64,000 nt of DNA. Origin: Phytohabitans suffuscus. GTDB lineage: Bacteria > Actinomycetota > Actinomycetes > Mycobacteriales > Micromonosporaceae. Shown piece by piece: positions 9,106 through 17,823 of the stretch (positions are counted from its first letter, which is position 1; every line of letters starts with the position of its first letter). The notes below the pieces were generated by a model. It was given only the letters and a program-made list of their open reading frames with translations, was not told the DNA's origin and did no database searches. Location: assembly GCF_011764565.1 (NCBI RefSeq), contig NZ_AP022871.1, positions 8,060,320-8,124,319 on the forward strand, read 5' to 3'. The position numbers were made by a program, and so were the translations under genes.

Positions 9106-10151
9106 CGCACGGTCGCCCTGCTGTGCAGCGGGGCGTCGGGCAGGGGGAGCGTGTCGAGCACCCGGGTCAGCACGGTGTCCGGGGTGACGTCGTCGGCGAG
9201 CGCCTCGTACGACAGCACGAGCCGGTGCCGCAGCACGTCGAGGGCCAGGTCGGTGAGGTCGGTGGGGACCACGTAGTCGCGGCCGCGCACGAACGCGAGC
9301 GCGCGGGCGGCCAGCACCAGGTTGATCGAGGCGCGGGGGCTGGCGCCGAAGCTCACGTACCGGGTCAGCTCGTCGAGGCCGATGCCGGCCGGGCGGCGGG
9401 TGGCGCCGGCCAGCCGGACCGACCACTCGATCAGCGCCGGGTCCACGTACACCTGCTCGACCTTGGCCTGCATGGCCACGAGCCGGGCCGGGTCGACGAC
9501 CGCCTGGGTGGGCGGCGGCACCGCGATCGCCCGCTCGACGATCACGAACTCCTCGGTGGCGCTGGGGTAGCCGACCACGACCTTCATCATGAACCGGTCG
9601 ACCTGCGCCTCGGGCAGCGGGTAGGTGCCCTCCGACTCGATCGGGTTCTGCGTGGCCATGACCAGGAACGGGTGCGGCACCTGGTGGGTCTCGCGGCCGA
9701 TCGTGACCTGCTGCTCCTGCATGACCTCCAGCAGCGCGCTCTGCACCTTGGCCGGCGCCCGGTTGATCTCGTCGGCGAGCAGCAGGTTGGTGAAGACCGG
9801 GCCGAGCGAGACCTGGAACTCGCCGGTCGGCTGGTGGTAGACGCGGGTGCCGACGATGTCGGCGGGCACGAGGTCCGGCGTGAACTGGATGCGGTGGAAC
9901 TGCCCGCCGATCGCGCTGGCCAGCGCCTTGACCGCGAGCGTCTTGGCCAGGCCGGGCACACCCTCGACGAGGATGTGGCCGCGGGACAGCAGCGCCACCA
10001 TCAACCGTTCGAGCAGGGCGTCCTGGCCGACGATCGTCTTCTTGACCTCGTAGAGGACCTGCTCCACCGGTGTCACAACCGGTCTTCCCGATGCTTGCGG
10101 CCGCGGCAACGCGTTCGCTGAGTTTGATCGTTCGCTCGCAAGCTCGCTCAT
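9102..10151 (-). CDS. MoxR-type AAA+ ATPase
   Basis: A 349-residue protein. Walker A is GVPGLAKT (64-71), Walker B is LLLADE (123-128) and the sensor is ATQNP (166-170). The conserved EGTYPLPEAQVDRF block of MoxR proteins follows. The C-terminal lid reads YVSFGASPRASI. MoxR ATPases couple ATP hydrolysis to insertion or remodelling of partner proteins and work with VWA/DUF58 partners, all of which follow in the same operon. The start is ATG 10151, 43 bases after the protease stop. Confidence 0.95.
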   Translation of the reverse strand: MSELASERSNSANALPRPQASGRPVVTPVEQVLYEVKKTIVGQDALLERLMVALLSRGHILVEGVPGLAKTLAVKALASAIGGQFHRIQFTPDLVPADIVGTRVYHQPTGEFQVSLGPVFTNLLLADEINRAPAKVQSALLEVMQEQQVTIGRETHQVPHPFLVMATQNPIESEGTYPLPEAQVDRFMMKVVVGYPSATEEFVIVERAIAVPPPTQAVVDPARLVAMQAKVEQVYVDPALIEWSVRLAGATRRPAGIGLDELTRYVSFGASPRASINLVLAARALAFVRGRDYVVPTDLTDLALDVLRHRLVLSYEALADDVTPDTVLTRVLDTLPLPDAPLHSRATVR

Positions 10152-10194
10152 GTGCCCGTCCTGTCGTCGTGGTCGCTGCGGTCGTGGCCGCCAC

Positions 10195-10952
10195 TCATCG
10201 CTGGGGTCCGTCCTCGCCGGGGCCGCCGCCCAGCGCGGTGCCGATCGGCACCGCGAAGCCGATGCCGATGAACGTGCCGGCCCGGGTCGGGTTGGCCAGG
10301 GCGACGACGATGCCGATCGTCTCGCCGCGGGTGTTGACCAGCGGGCCGCCCGAGCTGCCCGGGTTGACCGCGGCGTCGAACTGGATGAGGCCCGCCAGCC
10401 GGGTGCCGTCGTCGCCGGCCGCGGCCCGGTCGAGCCCGGAGACCACGCCGGCGGTGGCGCTGCTGGTCATGCCGAGCTGGTTGCCGACCGCGACGACCGG
10501 GTCGCCGACCGCGAGGCGGCCGGAGTTGCCGATCGTGGCGGGCACCAGCACGGGCGGCAGGTCGGTGGCGGCGAGCGCGGCGATGTCGTTCGCCGGGTCG
10601 GCGGCCTCGACGGTCGCGGGTGAGCGGGTGCCGTCGGCGAAGACGACCCGCACCGCGCTGCCCCCTTGACCACGTGGAACGCGGTCAGGATCGCGCCGGT
10701 GTCGCTGGCCACCACGCCGGTGCCGGTGCCCTCGACCCGGTCGCCGCCGCCGATCCGCTCGACGACGACGATCGAGGGGGCGACCGCCTGGTAGACCTCG
10801 GCGGTGCTCAGCTCCTCGACGGCGGTGGGCTCGGGTGACGCGGTGGGCCCGGCGGCGGGCCGGCCGTCACCGGGGCCCCATCGGACGAGCGCGACCGCGA
10901 GCAGCGCGAGCGCCACCACCGCGGCCGCTCCGACCACGGTCCAGCGGCGCAT
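10195..10952 (-). CDS. HtrA-like trypsin-type serine protease, frameshifted in this sequence
   Basis: The N-terminal part (from ATG 10952) has a transmembrane helix (about 5-24), a Pro/Thr-rich linker, and the beginning of a trypsin fold ending AFHVVKG (catalytic His). The reading then shifts by one base at the five-base run 10661-10665. The other frame continues with VRVVFADGTR, ANDIAALA (catalytic Asp) and NPGSSGGPLV (catalytic Ser) to the stop at 10195. One extra base in the run gives a continuous protein of 252 residues with an intact triad and no PDZ domain. It heads the MoxR/VWA operon, 43 bases before moxR. Either the base is missing from the sequence or the gene is truly broken. Confidence 0.75.
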
Positions 10953-10993
10953 GATTCACGATAACGGCGCGGAAGCCGCGCGGGCTAGCCTTG

Positions 10994-11009
10994 CTGTGAG
11001 CGCTCACAG
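10994..11009. promoter_or_regulatory. LacI-type operator at beta-galactosidase gene
   Basis: CTGTGAGCGCTCACAG is a perfect 16-bp palindrome ending one base before the first possible ATG (11011). TAGCCT at 10986-10991 is a reasonable -10 box, which puts the transcription start inside the palindrome. Two near-identical copies flank the other promoters of this locus, at 15367 and 15493. Confidence 0.8.
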
Positions 11010-11022
11010 TATGGTTCCTGCC

Positions 11023-13899
11023 ATGAGCGAACGTCCCTGGTACGAATCCTTCGCCCCGCCGCCGACCGCCCGGCCACCCCGGGCCTGGCTCGACAGCGAC
11101 GCCCCGCGCCTCTCGCTGGACGGGCTGTGGCGGTTCCGGTACGCCGAGCGCGCCGACGGGCCGCTGGACTTCACCGGGCCGGCGTTCGACGACGAGGGCT
11201 GGGACCGCCTGCCGGTGCCCTCGCACTGGCAGCTGCACGGGTACGGCGCTCCGGCGTACACGAACATCACCTACCCGTTCCCCCTCGACCCGCCGCACGT
11301 GCCCGACGAGAACCCGACCGGCGACTACCGGCACGCGTTCCGGCTGCCGGACGGCTGGCCGGGCGGGCCCGCGGTGCTCCGCTTCGCCGGCGCCGACTCC
11401 GCCGCCCGGGTGTGGCTCAACGGCGTCGAGCTGGGCCGCACCACCGGCAGCCGGCTGGCCACGGAGTTCGACGCGACCGGGGCGCTGCGCCCGGACGGCG
11501 ACAACGTCGTCGCGGTCCGGGTCGTGCAGTGGAGCGCCGGCAGCTACGTCGAGGACCAGGACATGTGGTGGCTGTCCGGCATCTTCCGGAGCGTCGACCT
11601 GCTCGCCCGCCCGGAGGGCGGCATCGGCGACGTCGAGGTGAGCGCCGGCTACGACCACCGGACCGGCGCCGGCACGCTCACCGTCCGCGCCGACACCCCC
11701 GCGCGGGTACGCGTGCCGGAGCTCGGCGTCGACGCGGCCACCGGCGAGACGGTCCGGCTGCCGCTTGTCGAGCCCTGGTCGGCCGAGCGCCCCCGCCTCT
11801 ACGACGCGACGGTCGGCACCGGCACCGAGACGGTGACCCTGCGGATCGGCTTCCGGACCGTACGGATCGACGGCGGCGTGCTGACCGTCAACGGCCGCCC
11901 CGTGCTCTTCCGGGGGGTCAACCGGCACGAGTTCCACCCCGACCGGGGTCGCGCCGTCACCGAGGAGGACATGCTCGACGACGTGCGGCTCATGAAGCAG
12001 CACAACGTCAACGCGGTGCGCACCAGCCACTACCCGCCGCACCCGCGCTTCCTGGAGCTGTGCGACGAGTACGGCCTGTACGTGGTAGACGAGTGCGACC
12101 TGGAGACGCACGGCTACGGGGAGGTGCGGTGGCGGGGCAACCCGGCCGACGACCCGCGCTGGGAGGCGGCGCTGGTCGACCGCATGCGCCGCACCGTCGA
12201 GCGGGACAAGAACCACCCCAGCGTCGTGCTCTGGTCGCTGGGCAACGAGAGCGGCAGCGGCCGCAACCTCGCCGCGATGGCCCGCTGGGCGCGGCACCGC
12301 GACCCGAGCCGCCCGCTGCTGTACGAGCGCGACTGGACCTGCCGCGACGTCGACGTCTACAGCCGGATGTACCTCACGGTCGCCGAGGTCGAGGCGATCG
12401 GCCGGGGCGAGGAGGCGCCGCTTCCCGACCCGGCGCTGGACGCGCGGCGGCGCGGGATGCCGTTCGTCCACGTCGAGTACGCGCACGCGATGGGCAACGG
12501 CCCCGGCGGGCTCGCCGAGTACCAGCGGCTCTACGAGACCTACCCGCGCCTGCAGGGCGGCTTCGTGTGGGAGTGGATCGACCACGGCCTGCGGGCGCGC
12601 ACGCCGGACGGGCGGGAGTACTTCGCGTACGGCGGCGACTTCGGCGAGGTGCTGCACGACGGCAACTTCGTCGCGGACGGCCTGCTCTTCCCGGACCGTA
12701 CCCCGTCGCCGGGCCTGCTCGACCTCAAGAAGGTCTACGAGCCGGTGCGGATCGACGCCACCGGCGACGGCGGCCTCACCGTCCGCAACGGACACCTCGA
12801 CAGTGGACTGTCCCATCTGGACTTCCAGTGGACGCTGGAGGACGACGGCGAGGTGGTGGCCCGCGGCGCGCTGGAGGTGGGCGACGTCCCGCCCGGCCAG
12901 AGCGTACGGGTCGGCCTGCCCGCGCTCCCGGCCACCGGGGGAGAGGCGCACCTGACCGTGCGGGCCGTCCTCGCCGCCGACGAGCCGTGGGCCAAGGCCG
13001 GCCACGAGGTCGCCGCGACTCAGGTCCCGGTCCGCGCCGCCCGCCCGCCGCAGCCACCGCCGGCCCCGGTCGCGGTCCGGCGCGACGGCGGCCTGGTGCG
13101 CCTCGGTCCGGGCGTGCTGGACGGGCGGACCGGCCGCCTCGTGCGCCTGGGCGGGTGGGACGTCGACGGCCCGCGCCTGCAGGTGTGGCGGGCGCCGACC
13201 GACAACGACCGGGCGCCGCACGGCCAGGCCCTCGAACCGCTGTGGCGCGCGGCCGGCCTCGACCGCCTCACCCACCGACTGCGCGACGTGACCGTCGGCG
13301 GGGACGGCGTGGTGGTACGCGTCCGGGTCGCGCCCGCGTCGTCGGACGGCGGGCTGCTCGCCACGTACTCGTGGAGCGCCCCCGCCGGCGACCGCCTGCG
13401 CCTCGTCGTGGACGTCGACGTGGACGGGGACCTGCCCGGGCCGTTGCCGATGCTCGGCGTGCGCTTCGCGCTCCCCGGCGACCTGGACGAGGTGGAGTGG
13501 TTCGGGCGCGGGCCCGGCGAGGCGTACCCGGACACCGGCCTCGCCACCCGCGTCGGCCGCTGGTTCCGGACGGTGGCCGACCTCCAGACGCCCTACCTCT
13601 TTCCGCAGGAGAACGGCCGCCGCGCCGGCGTGCGGTGGGCGAGCGTCACCGGTGGCCAGGGCGGCGGGGTGCGGGTGGACGGGCGTAGCCCGTTCGGCCT
13701 GACCGTGCGCCCGTGGACCGCCGAGGCGCTCGACCGGGCCGCGCACCCGACCGACCTCGCTCCGGACGGGCGCACCTGGCTCACCCTGGACGCCGGTCAC
13801 AACGGCATCGGCTCGGCCTCCTGCGGCCCCGGCGTCCTCCCGCCCTACTTGCTGCCGGCCGCCCCCGCCCGCCTCGACCTGGAGCTGCGGGTGCTATGA
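11023..13899 (+). CDS. lacZ: Beta-galactosidase, GH2 (LacZ type)
   Basis: A 958-residue protein with no signal peptide, so it acts in the cytoplasm. Domains in order: jelly-roll sugar-binding domain (about 40-190), immunoglobulin-like domain (190-280), TIM barrel (about 285-580, from GVNRHEFHPDRGR), a linker Ig domain, and the large C-terminal beta-galactosidase small-chain domain (about 690-955). Acid/base Glu409 lies in SLGNESGSG and nucleophile Glu485 in HVEYAHAMGNG. The family hydrolyses lactose and related beta-galactosides. ATG 11023 is taken; ATG 11011 is in frame and directly abuts the operator. Its operator matches those of the ABC importer, so it belongs to the same sugar regulon. 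Confidence 0.93.
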   Translation: MSERPWYESFAPPPTARPPRAWLDSDAPRLSLDGLWRFRYAERADGPLDFTGPAFDDEGWDRLPVPSHWQLHGYGAPAYTNITYPFPLDPPHVPDENPTGDYRHAFRLPDGWPGGPAVLRFAGADSAARVWLNGVELGRTTGSRLATEFDATGALRPDGDNVVAVRVVQWSAGSYVEDQDMWWLSGIFRSVDLLARPEGGIGDVEVSAGYDHRTGAGTLTVRADTPARVRVPELGVDAATGETVRLPLVEPWSAERPRLYDATVGTGTETVTLRIGFRTVRIDGGVLTVNGRPVLFRGVNRHEFHPDRGRAVTEEDMLDDVRLMKQHNVNAVRTSHYPPHPRFLELCDEYGLYVVDECDLETHGYGEVRWRGNPADDPRWEAALVDRMRRTVERDKNHPSVVLWSLGNESGSGRNLAAMARWARHRDPSRPLLYERDWTCRDVDVYSRMYLTVAEVEAIGRGEEAPLPDPALDARRRGMPFVHVEYAHAMGNGPGGLAEYQRLYETYPRLQGGFVWEWIDHGLRARTPDGREYFAYGGDFGEVLHDGNFVADGLLFPDRTPSPGLLDLKKVYEPVRIDATGDGGLTVRNGHLDSGLSHLDFQWTLEDDGEVVARGALEVGDVPPGQSVRVGLPALPATGGEAHLTVRAVLAADEPWAKAGHEVAATQVPVRAARPPQPPPAPVAVRRDGGLVRLGPGVLDGRTGRLVRLGGWDVDGPRLQVWRAPTDNDRAPHGQALEPLWRAAGLDRLTHRLRDVTVGGDGVVVRVRVAPASSDGGLLATYSWSAPAGDRLRLVVDVDVDGDLPGPLPMLGVRFALPGDLDEVEWFGRGPGEAYPDTGLATRVGRWFRTVADLQTPYLFPQENGRRAGVRWASVTGGQGGGVRVDGRSPFGLTVRPWTAEALDRAAHPTDLAPDGRTWLTLDAGHNGIGSASCGPGVLPPYLLPAAPARLDLELRVL

Positions 13900-13904
13900 C
13901 CTCG

Positions 13905-14661
13905 TCACGCCGGGGGAGCGCGACGCCGGTCAGCGCGGCGCAGCGCTCCACGAGCGCGTCCTGGACCGCCGGGTCGTACGCCTGCTCGTTGAGCCGCACG
14001 ACCCGGCGGTCGTGGAAGAACAGCCCGGTCGCCGGCTCGTCCGATGTGGACAGCCACACGGGGTGTCGGCGCCGGCGGCCACGTCGAGCGGGGCCGCGTC
14101 GCCGCTCATCTTCGTGCGGACCCAGCCGGGGTGCACGGCGTTGGCGCGCACGGCGGGGTAGCGGCGGGCGGCGGCGAACGCGATCGCGGTCATCGCGAGC
14201 TTCGAGTCGGCGTACGCGCGGTCGGCGCTCCACGCCGCCTCGTGCTGAAGGTCGTCGACGTCGATCCGGCCCCGGACGATCGAGTCGGAGCTGACGTAGA
14301 CCAGCCGCGACGGCAGCGGCAGCAGGGCGGTCAGCAGGTACGCCGAGAGCGCGTTGACCTGGAACGTGCGCTCCAGCCCGTCCGCGGTCACCGGCCGCGG
14401 GCCCTCGGGCGGCAGCCAGCCGGCGTTGTGCACGACGACGTCGAACGGCCGGCCCGCGCGCAGCGCCGCCGCCATCGCGCGGGTGGAGGCCAGTGATGCC
14501 AGGTCGCCGACCACCACCTCGCCCGCGCCGGCCGCGCGCAGCCGCGCCGCCTTCGCCTCGTCGCGGGCGTGCCGCACCACGTCGTGGCCCAGGCCGTCGA
14601 GGTCGTCGGCGATCCTCGCCCCGATCCCGTCCGACGACCCGGTCACCAGGCACCGGCTCAC
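13905..14661 (-). CDS. Short-chain dehydrogenase/reductase, frameshifted in this sequence
   Basis: It starts at GTG 14661, overlapping the VOC gene stop as GTGA. The N-terminus CLVTGSSDGIG is the Rossmann TGxxxGIG motif, HNAG follows near residue 88, VSSDS contains the catalytic Ser, and YADSK is the YxxxK catalytic pair. Reading breaks at the GGGG run 14060-14063; the other frame continues VWLSTSDEPATGLFFHDRR. As read, that frame runs on to 13781. A second missing base at 13912-13916 would instead end the protein at 13905, giving about 252 residues, which is the usual SDR length and stops just short of the convergent beta-galactosidase end. The substrate is unknown. Confidence 0.75.
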
Positions 14662-15352
14662 GGCAGCACCGCCACGTCCTGGAAGCCGAGCACGCCCGGC
14701 GTGCGCAGCGGCCGCGGCCGCACCGGCACGTCGAAGCTGAAGACCTCGAGCACCGCCGGCCCGGCCCGCAGGTAGGTCATCAGGAACCCCCGCGGGTCGT
14801 CGTGGTGGCGGATCTGCCCGATCACCGGGTAGCCGAAGCCGTCGAGCGCGGCCGGCAGGTCCTCGACCGTGACCGCGACGTGGTCGAAGCGCGGCCGCTG
14901 GCCCGGCGCGACCCGGGTCGCGGCCTCGGCGGCGGCGAGGTCCGGCGCGGACACGTGCTGGTAGCGCAGGTCGCCCTGGACGAACTCCAGCCGGGCGCCG
15001 TCGGGGTCGAGGAAGAACGCGATCCGCACGCCGCCGAGCACGTCGGCCGGGGGCGAGAGCACCGCGACGCCGGCCGCCGCCAGGTCGCGCACGCGGGCGT
15101 CGATGTCGGCGACCTTCATGCCGAAGTGGCGGACGCCGCCCTGCAGGTCGTCGTCGACCCAGCCGCCGAGGTCGGCGCCCGGCCCGACCTCGGCGACCAG
15201 CACGCGCACCTCGCCGGCCGCGAAGCACCGCGTGCCCGGCGCCGGGCGGGCACCTCGTCGAAGCCGAGCAGGCCGGCATAGAAGTCGGCGGATCGGTCGA
15301 GGTCGCGGGAGCCGAGCCGCACCTGCCGGAGCCCGCCCGAGCTGTTCGTCAC
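14658..15352 (-). CDS. VOC (glyoxalase/bleomycin-resistance) family protein, frameshifted in this sequence
   Basis: It starts at GTG 15352 with an AAGGTG ribosome site. The N-terminal VOC motif (VRLGSRDLDRSADFYAGLLGFDEVPA) then loses frame at 15244-15246. The other frame resumes with GTRCFAAGEVRVLVAEVGPG and runs to 14658. Repaired, it is 231 residues with two VOC repeats (HFGMKVADIDARV in the first, DHVAVTVEDLPAAL in the second), similar to the two-domain layout of HPPD-like enzymes. Metal ligands look like His and Glu (for example ARLEFVQ, VLEVFSF), but the substrate is unclear. It is coupled to the SDR gene. A LacI-type operator lies 15 bases upstream. Confidence 0.7.
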
Positions 15353-15366
15353 AAACGAGCACCTTA

Positions 15367-15382
15367 CCGTGACCGCTCACAG
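15367..15382. promoter_or_regulatory. LacI-type operator upstream of VOC-SDR genes
   Basis: CCGTGACCGCTCACAG matches the perfect operator at 10994 in 14 of 16 positions. It lies just upstream of the minus-strand VOC gene and 110 bases from the operator of the plus-strand importer, so both sides of this divergent promoter carry the site. Confidence 0.65.
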
Positions 15383-15464
15383 ACACGCCAGTACCACCTC
15401 TGCTTCGCCCGCTGACGCGGGATAACCCGTACGAACGTCGCGGAAACAATTCCGCAACGAAGCC

Positions 15465-15508
15465 TTGACACAGGCTCGACGGCGCGCAGATTCTGTGAAC
15501 GCTCACAG
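15465..15508 (+). promoter_or_regulatory. Promoter and LacI-type operator of the sugar importer
   Basis: TTGACA (15465-15470) is a perfect -35 box, and CAGATT (15487-15492, 16-base spacing) is an acceptable -10. The operator CTGTGAACGCTCACAG (15493-15508) follows at once and matches the site at 10994 in 15 of 16 positions. A repressor here would block transcription start directly. Confidence 0.75.
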
Positions 15509-15558
15509 ACAACTCAACTCAACTGCTTCCCTTCGAGTGAACTCAGGAGGGCACCCCC

Positions 15559-16893
15559 ATGACTCAGCAGATCGGCCGGCGCGGCTTCCTCAAGGGCATC
15601 GCCACACTCGGCGCGGCCGCCGCCGTGCCCACGCTCCTGGCCGCGTGCGGCGGCGACGACGAGGAGCCGGAGCAGACCTCGGGCGACCCCAACGCCCCGG
15701 CCAACCTCACGTTCTGGACCTGGACCACCAACATCCAGAAGGTCGTCGACATCTGGAACGCCAAGAACCCGACCCAGAAGGTCACGGTCAGCAACCAGGC
15801 GCAGGGCGAGGAGCTGATCACCAAGACGCTCACCGCGCACCGCGCCGGCAACGCGCCCGACCTGATCCACGCCGAGTACCAGGCGCTGCCGGTGCTCATC
15901 ACGAACGGCGTCGCGGCCGACCTCACCGCGATGGCCGAGGGCATCAAGGGCGACTTCACCGAGGGCACGTGGGCGCTGACCTCGTTCGGCGGCAAGACGT
16001 ACGGGATACCGCAGGACGTCGGGCCGATGATGCTCTACTACCGCGAGGACCTCTTCCAGCAGCTCGGCCTCACCGTGCCGAAGACGTGGGACGAGTTCGC
16101 CGACGTCGCGCGCCTGGTGCGCCAGAAGGACCCGAAGCGCTACCTCGCGACGTTCTCCTCCGGCGACCCGGGCTGGTTCGCCGGCCTCGCCGAGCAGGCC
16201 GGCGCCAGCTGGTGGGCCAACGACAACGGCACCTGGACCGTGCGGATCAACGACGAGGCGACGAAGAAGGTGGCCTCCTTCTGGGGCGGGCTCGTCAACG
16301 CCGACGTGCTGTCCGGCAAGCCGATGTACACCCCGGAGTGGAACAAGGCGATGACCGACGGCACCCTGCTGGCCTGGCCGAGCGCGATCTGGGGCGCCGG
16401 CGTGCTGGAGGGCGTCGCGCCGGGCACCAAGGGCATGTGGCGCATGGTCGCGATGCCGCAGTGGGACGCCGCCGCCCCGGCGACCGGCTACTGGGGCGGC
16501 TCGGCCACCGCGATCTCCAGCAAGTCGTCGCAGCGGGCGCAGGCGGAGAAGTTCGTCAAGTGGCTCAACACCGACCAGGAGGCCCTCGACGCGCTGATCG
16601 CCGAGGGCGGCATCTACCCGGCCGCCACCAAGGGCCAGTCGAGCCCGCAGCTCGACAAGGCGCCGGCCATGATGCCCAACCAGCCCACGTTCTTCGCCGA
16701 GGCCGCCGAGATCGCCCGGACCGCGCGCGGCTTCAACTGGGCGCCGAACGTCAACGTGACGTACAGCCAGTACAGCGACATCTTCGCCAAGGCGATCCAG
16801 GAGAAGTCCGACTTCGCCGCCGCCGTCGACGCCATCCAGGCCGCGTCCGTCGCCGACCTCAAGAAGCAGGGCTTCGAGGTCAAGGAGGCCTGA
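15559..16893 (+). CDS. Sugar ABC transporter substrate-binding lipoprotein
   Basis: A 444-residue extracellular solute-binding protein of family 1. The signal has a twin-arginine start (RRGFLK) and a lipobox (LLAAC, Cys about residue 31), so it is probably Tat-exported and lipid-anchored. The mature part carries the typical sugar-binding-protein segments LTFWTWTTN, GNAPDLIHAEYQALP and YGIPQDVGPMMLYYREDLF. It delivers a sugar to the two permeases encoded next. No ATPase gene is present in the operon, which is common in actinobacteria where a shared MsiK-type ATPase serves several importers. An AGGAGGG-like ribosome site precedes ATG 15559. Confidence 0.93.
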   Translation: MTQQIGRRGFLKGIATLGAAAAVPTLLAACGGDDEEPEQTSGDPNAPANLTFWTWTTNIQKVVDIWNAKNPTQKVTVSNQAQGEELITKTLTAHRAGNAPDLIHAEYQALPVLITNGVAADLTAMAEGIKGDFTEGTWALTSFGGKTYGIPQDVGPMMLYYREDLFQQLGLTVPKTWDEFADVARLVRQKDPKRYLATFSSGDPGWFAGLAEQAGASWWANDNGTWTVRINDEATKKVASFWGGLVNADVLSGKPMYTPEWNKAMTDGTLLAWPSAIWGAGVLEGVAPGTKGMWRMVAMPQWDAAAPATGYWGGSATAISSKSSQRAQAEKFVKWLNTDQEALDALIAEGGIYPAATKGQSSPQLDKAPAMMPNQPTFFAEAAEIARTARGFNWAPNVNVTYSQYSDIFAKAIQEKSDFAAAVDAIQAASVADLKKQGFEVKEA

Positions 16894-16896
16894 GCC

Positions 16897-17823
16897 ATGG
16901 TAGCCGCCACGGTCCGCCGCCGCCGGCCCAGCCGGCGCGGCGGGCCGACCCCGTACGTGCTGATGGCCCCGGCCGTCATCCTGCTCGTGCTCTTCCTGCT
17001 GGTGCCGATCGGGTACACGGTGTACCTGAGCCTGCGCGCCAACCGGGTCACCGGCGGCGGGCTGGGCATCCGCAGGGAGACGTTCGTCGGCCTGGAGAAC
17101 TACGCGAGCGTGCTCACCGACTCGGCGTACGTCGACGGGCTGCTGCGCATGCTGCTGTACGGGCTGGTCGTCGTCCCGTCGATGCTCGGCCTCGCGCTGC
17201 TCTTCGCGCTGCTGCTGGACACCCCCCGGGTGCGCCTGCGGGCGTTCTCCCGGATCGGCATCTTCCTGCCGTACGCGGTGCCCGGCGTGATCGCCTCGCT
17301 GCTGTGGGGCTTTCTCTACCTGCCCGACGTGAGCCCGATCCGCGACGCGTTCGAGCTGGTCGGGCTCCCCGCGCCGGACTTCCTCGCGCCCGGCGCGGTG
17401 CTCTTCTCGGTCGCCAACATCGGCGTCTGGGGCGGCGTCGGGTTCAACATGATCGTGCTCTTCACCGCGCTGCGCGGCGTGCCGCGGGAGATGTACGACG
17501 CGGCCCGCATCGACGGCGCCGGCGAGGTGCAGATCGCGCTCCGGGTGAAGGTGCCGCTGATCATGCCGGCCATCATCATGACCGGGATCTTCGCGATGAT
17601 CTCCACGCTCCAGGTCTACACCGAGCCGGCCACGCTCCAGCCGCTGACCGACACCGTCTCGCAGACCTGGGTGCCGCTCATGACGATCTACCGGGACGCC
17701 TTCGTCAACGCCGACATCCACAGCGCCGCCGCCGCGTCGGTGGTGCTCGCGCTCGGCACGCTCGCCGTGTCGGTCGCGGTGCTCACGCTCCTGCAACGGC
17801 GGGCCTTCGGGAGGGACCGGTGA
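16897..17823 (+). CDS. Sugar ABC transporter permease (MalF type)
   Basis: A 308-residue protein with six predicted transmembrane helices. The permease EAA loop is near residues 200-220 (PREMYDAARIDGAGEVQIALRV), the contact site for the ATPase. It starts three bases after the binding-protein stop and overlaps the next permease gene as GTGA, so the genes are one transcription unit. It is the first half of a heteromeric CUT1 channel. Confidence 0.93.
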   Translation: MVAATVRRRRPSRRGGPTPYVLMAPAVILLVLFLLVPIGYTVYLSLRANRVTGGGLGIRRETFVGLENYASVLTDSAYVDGLLRMLLYGLVVVPSMLGLALLFALLLDTPRVRLRAFSRIGIFLPYAVPGVIASLLWGFLYLPDVSPIRDAFELVGLPAPDFLAPGAVLFSVANIGVWGGVGFNMIVLFTALRGVPREMYDAARIDGAGEVQIALRVKVPLIMPAIIMTGIFAMISTLQVYTEPATLQPLTDTVSQTWVPLMTIYRDAFVNADIHSAAAASVVLALGTLAVSVAVLTLLQRRAFGRDR

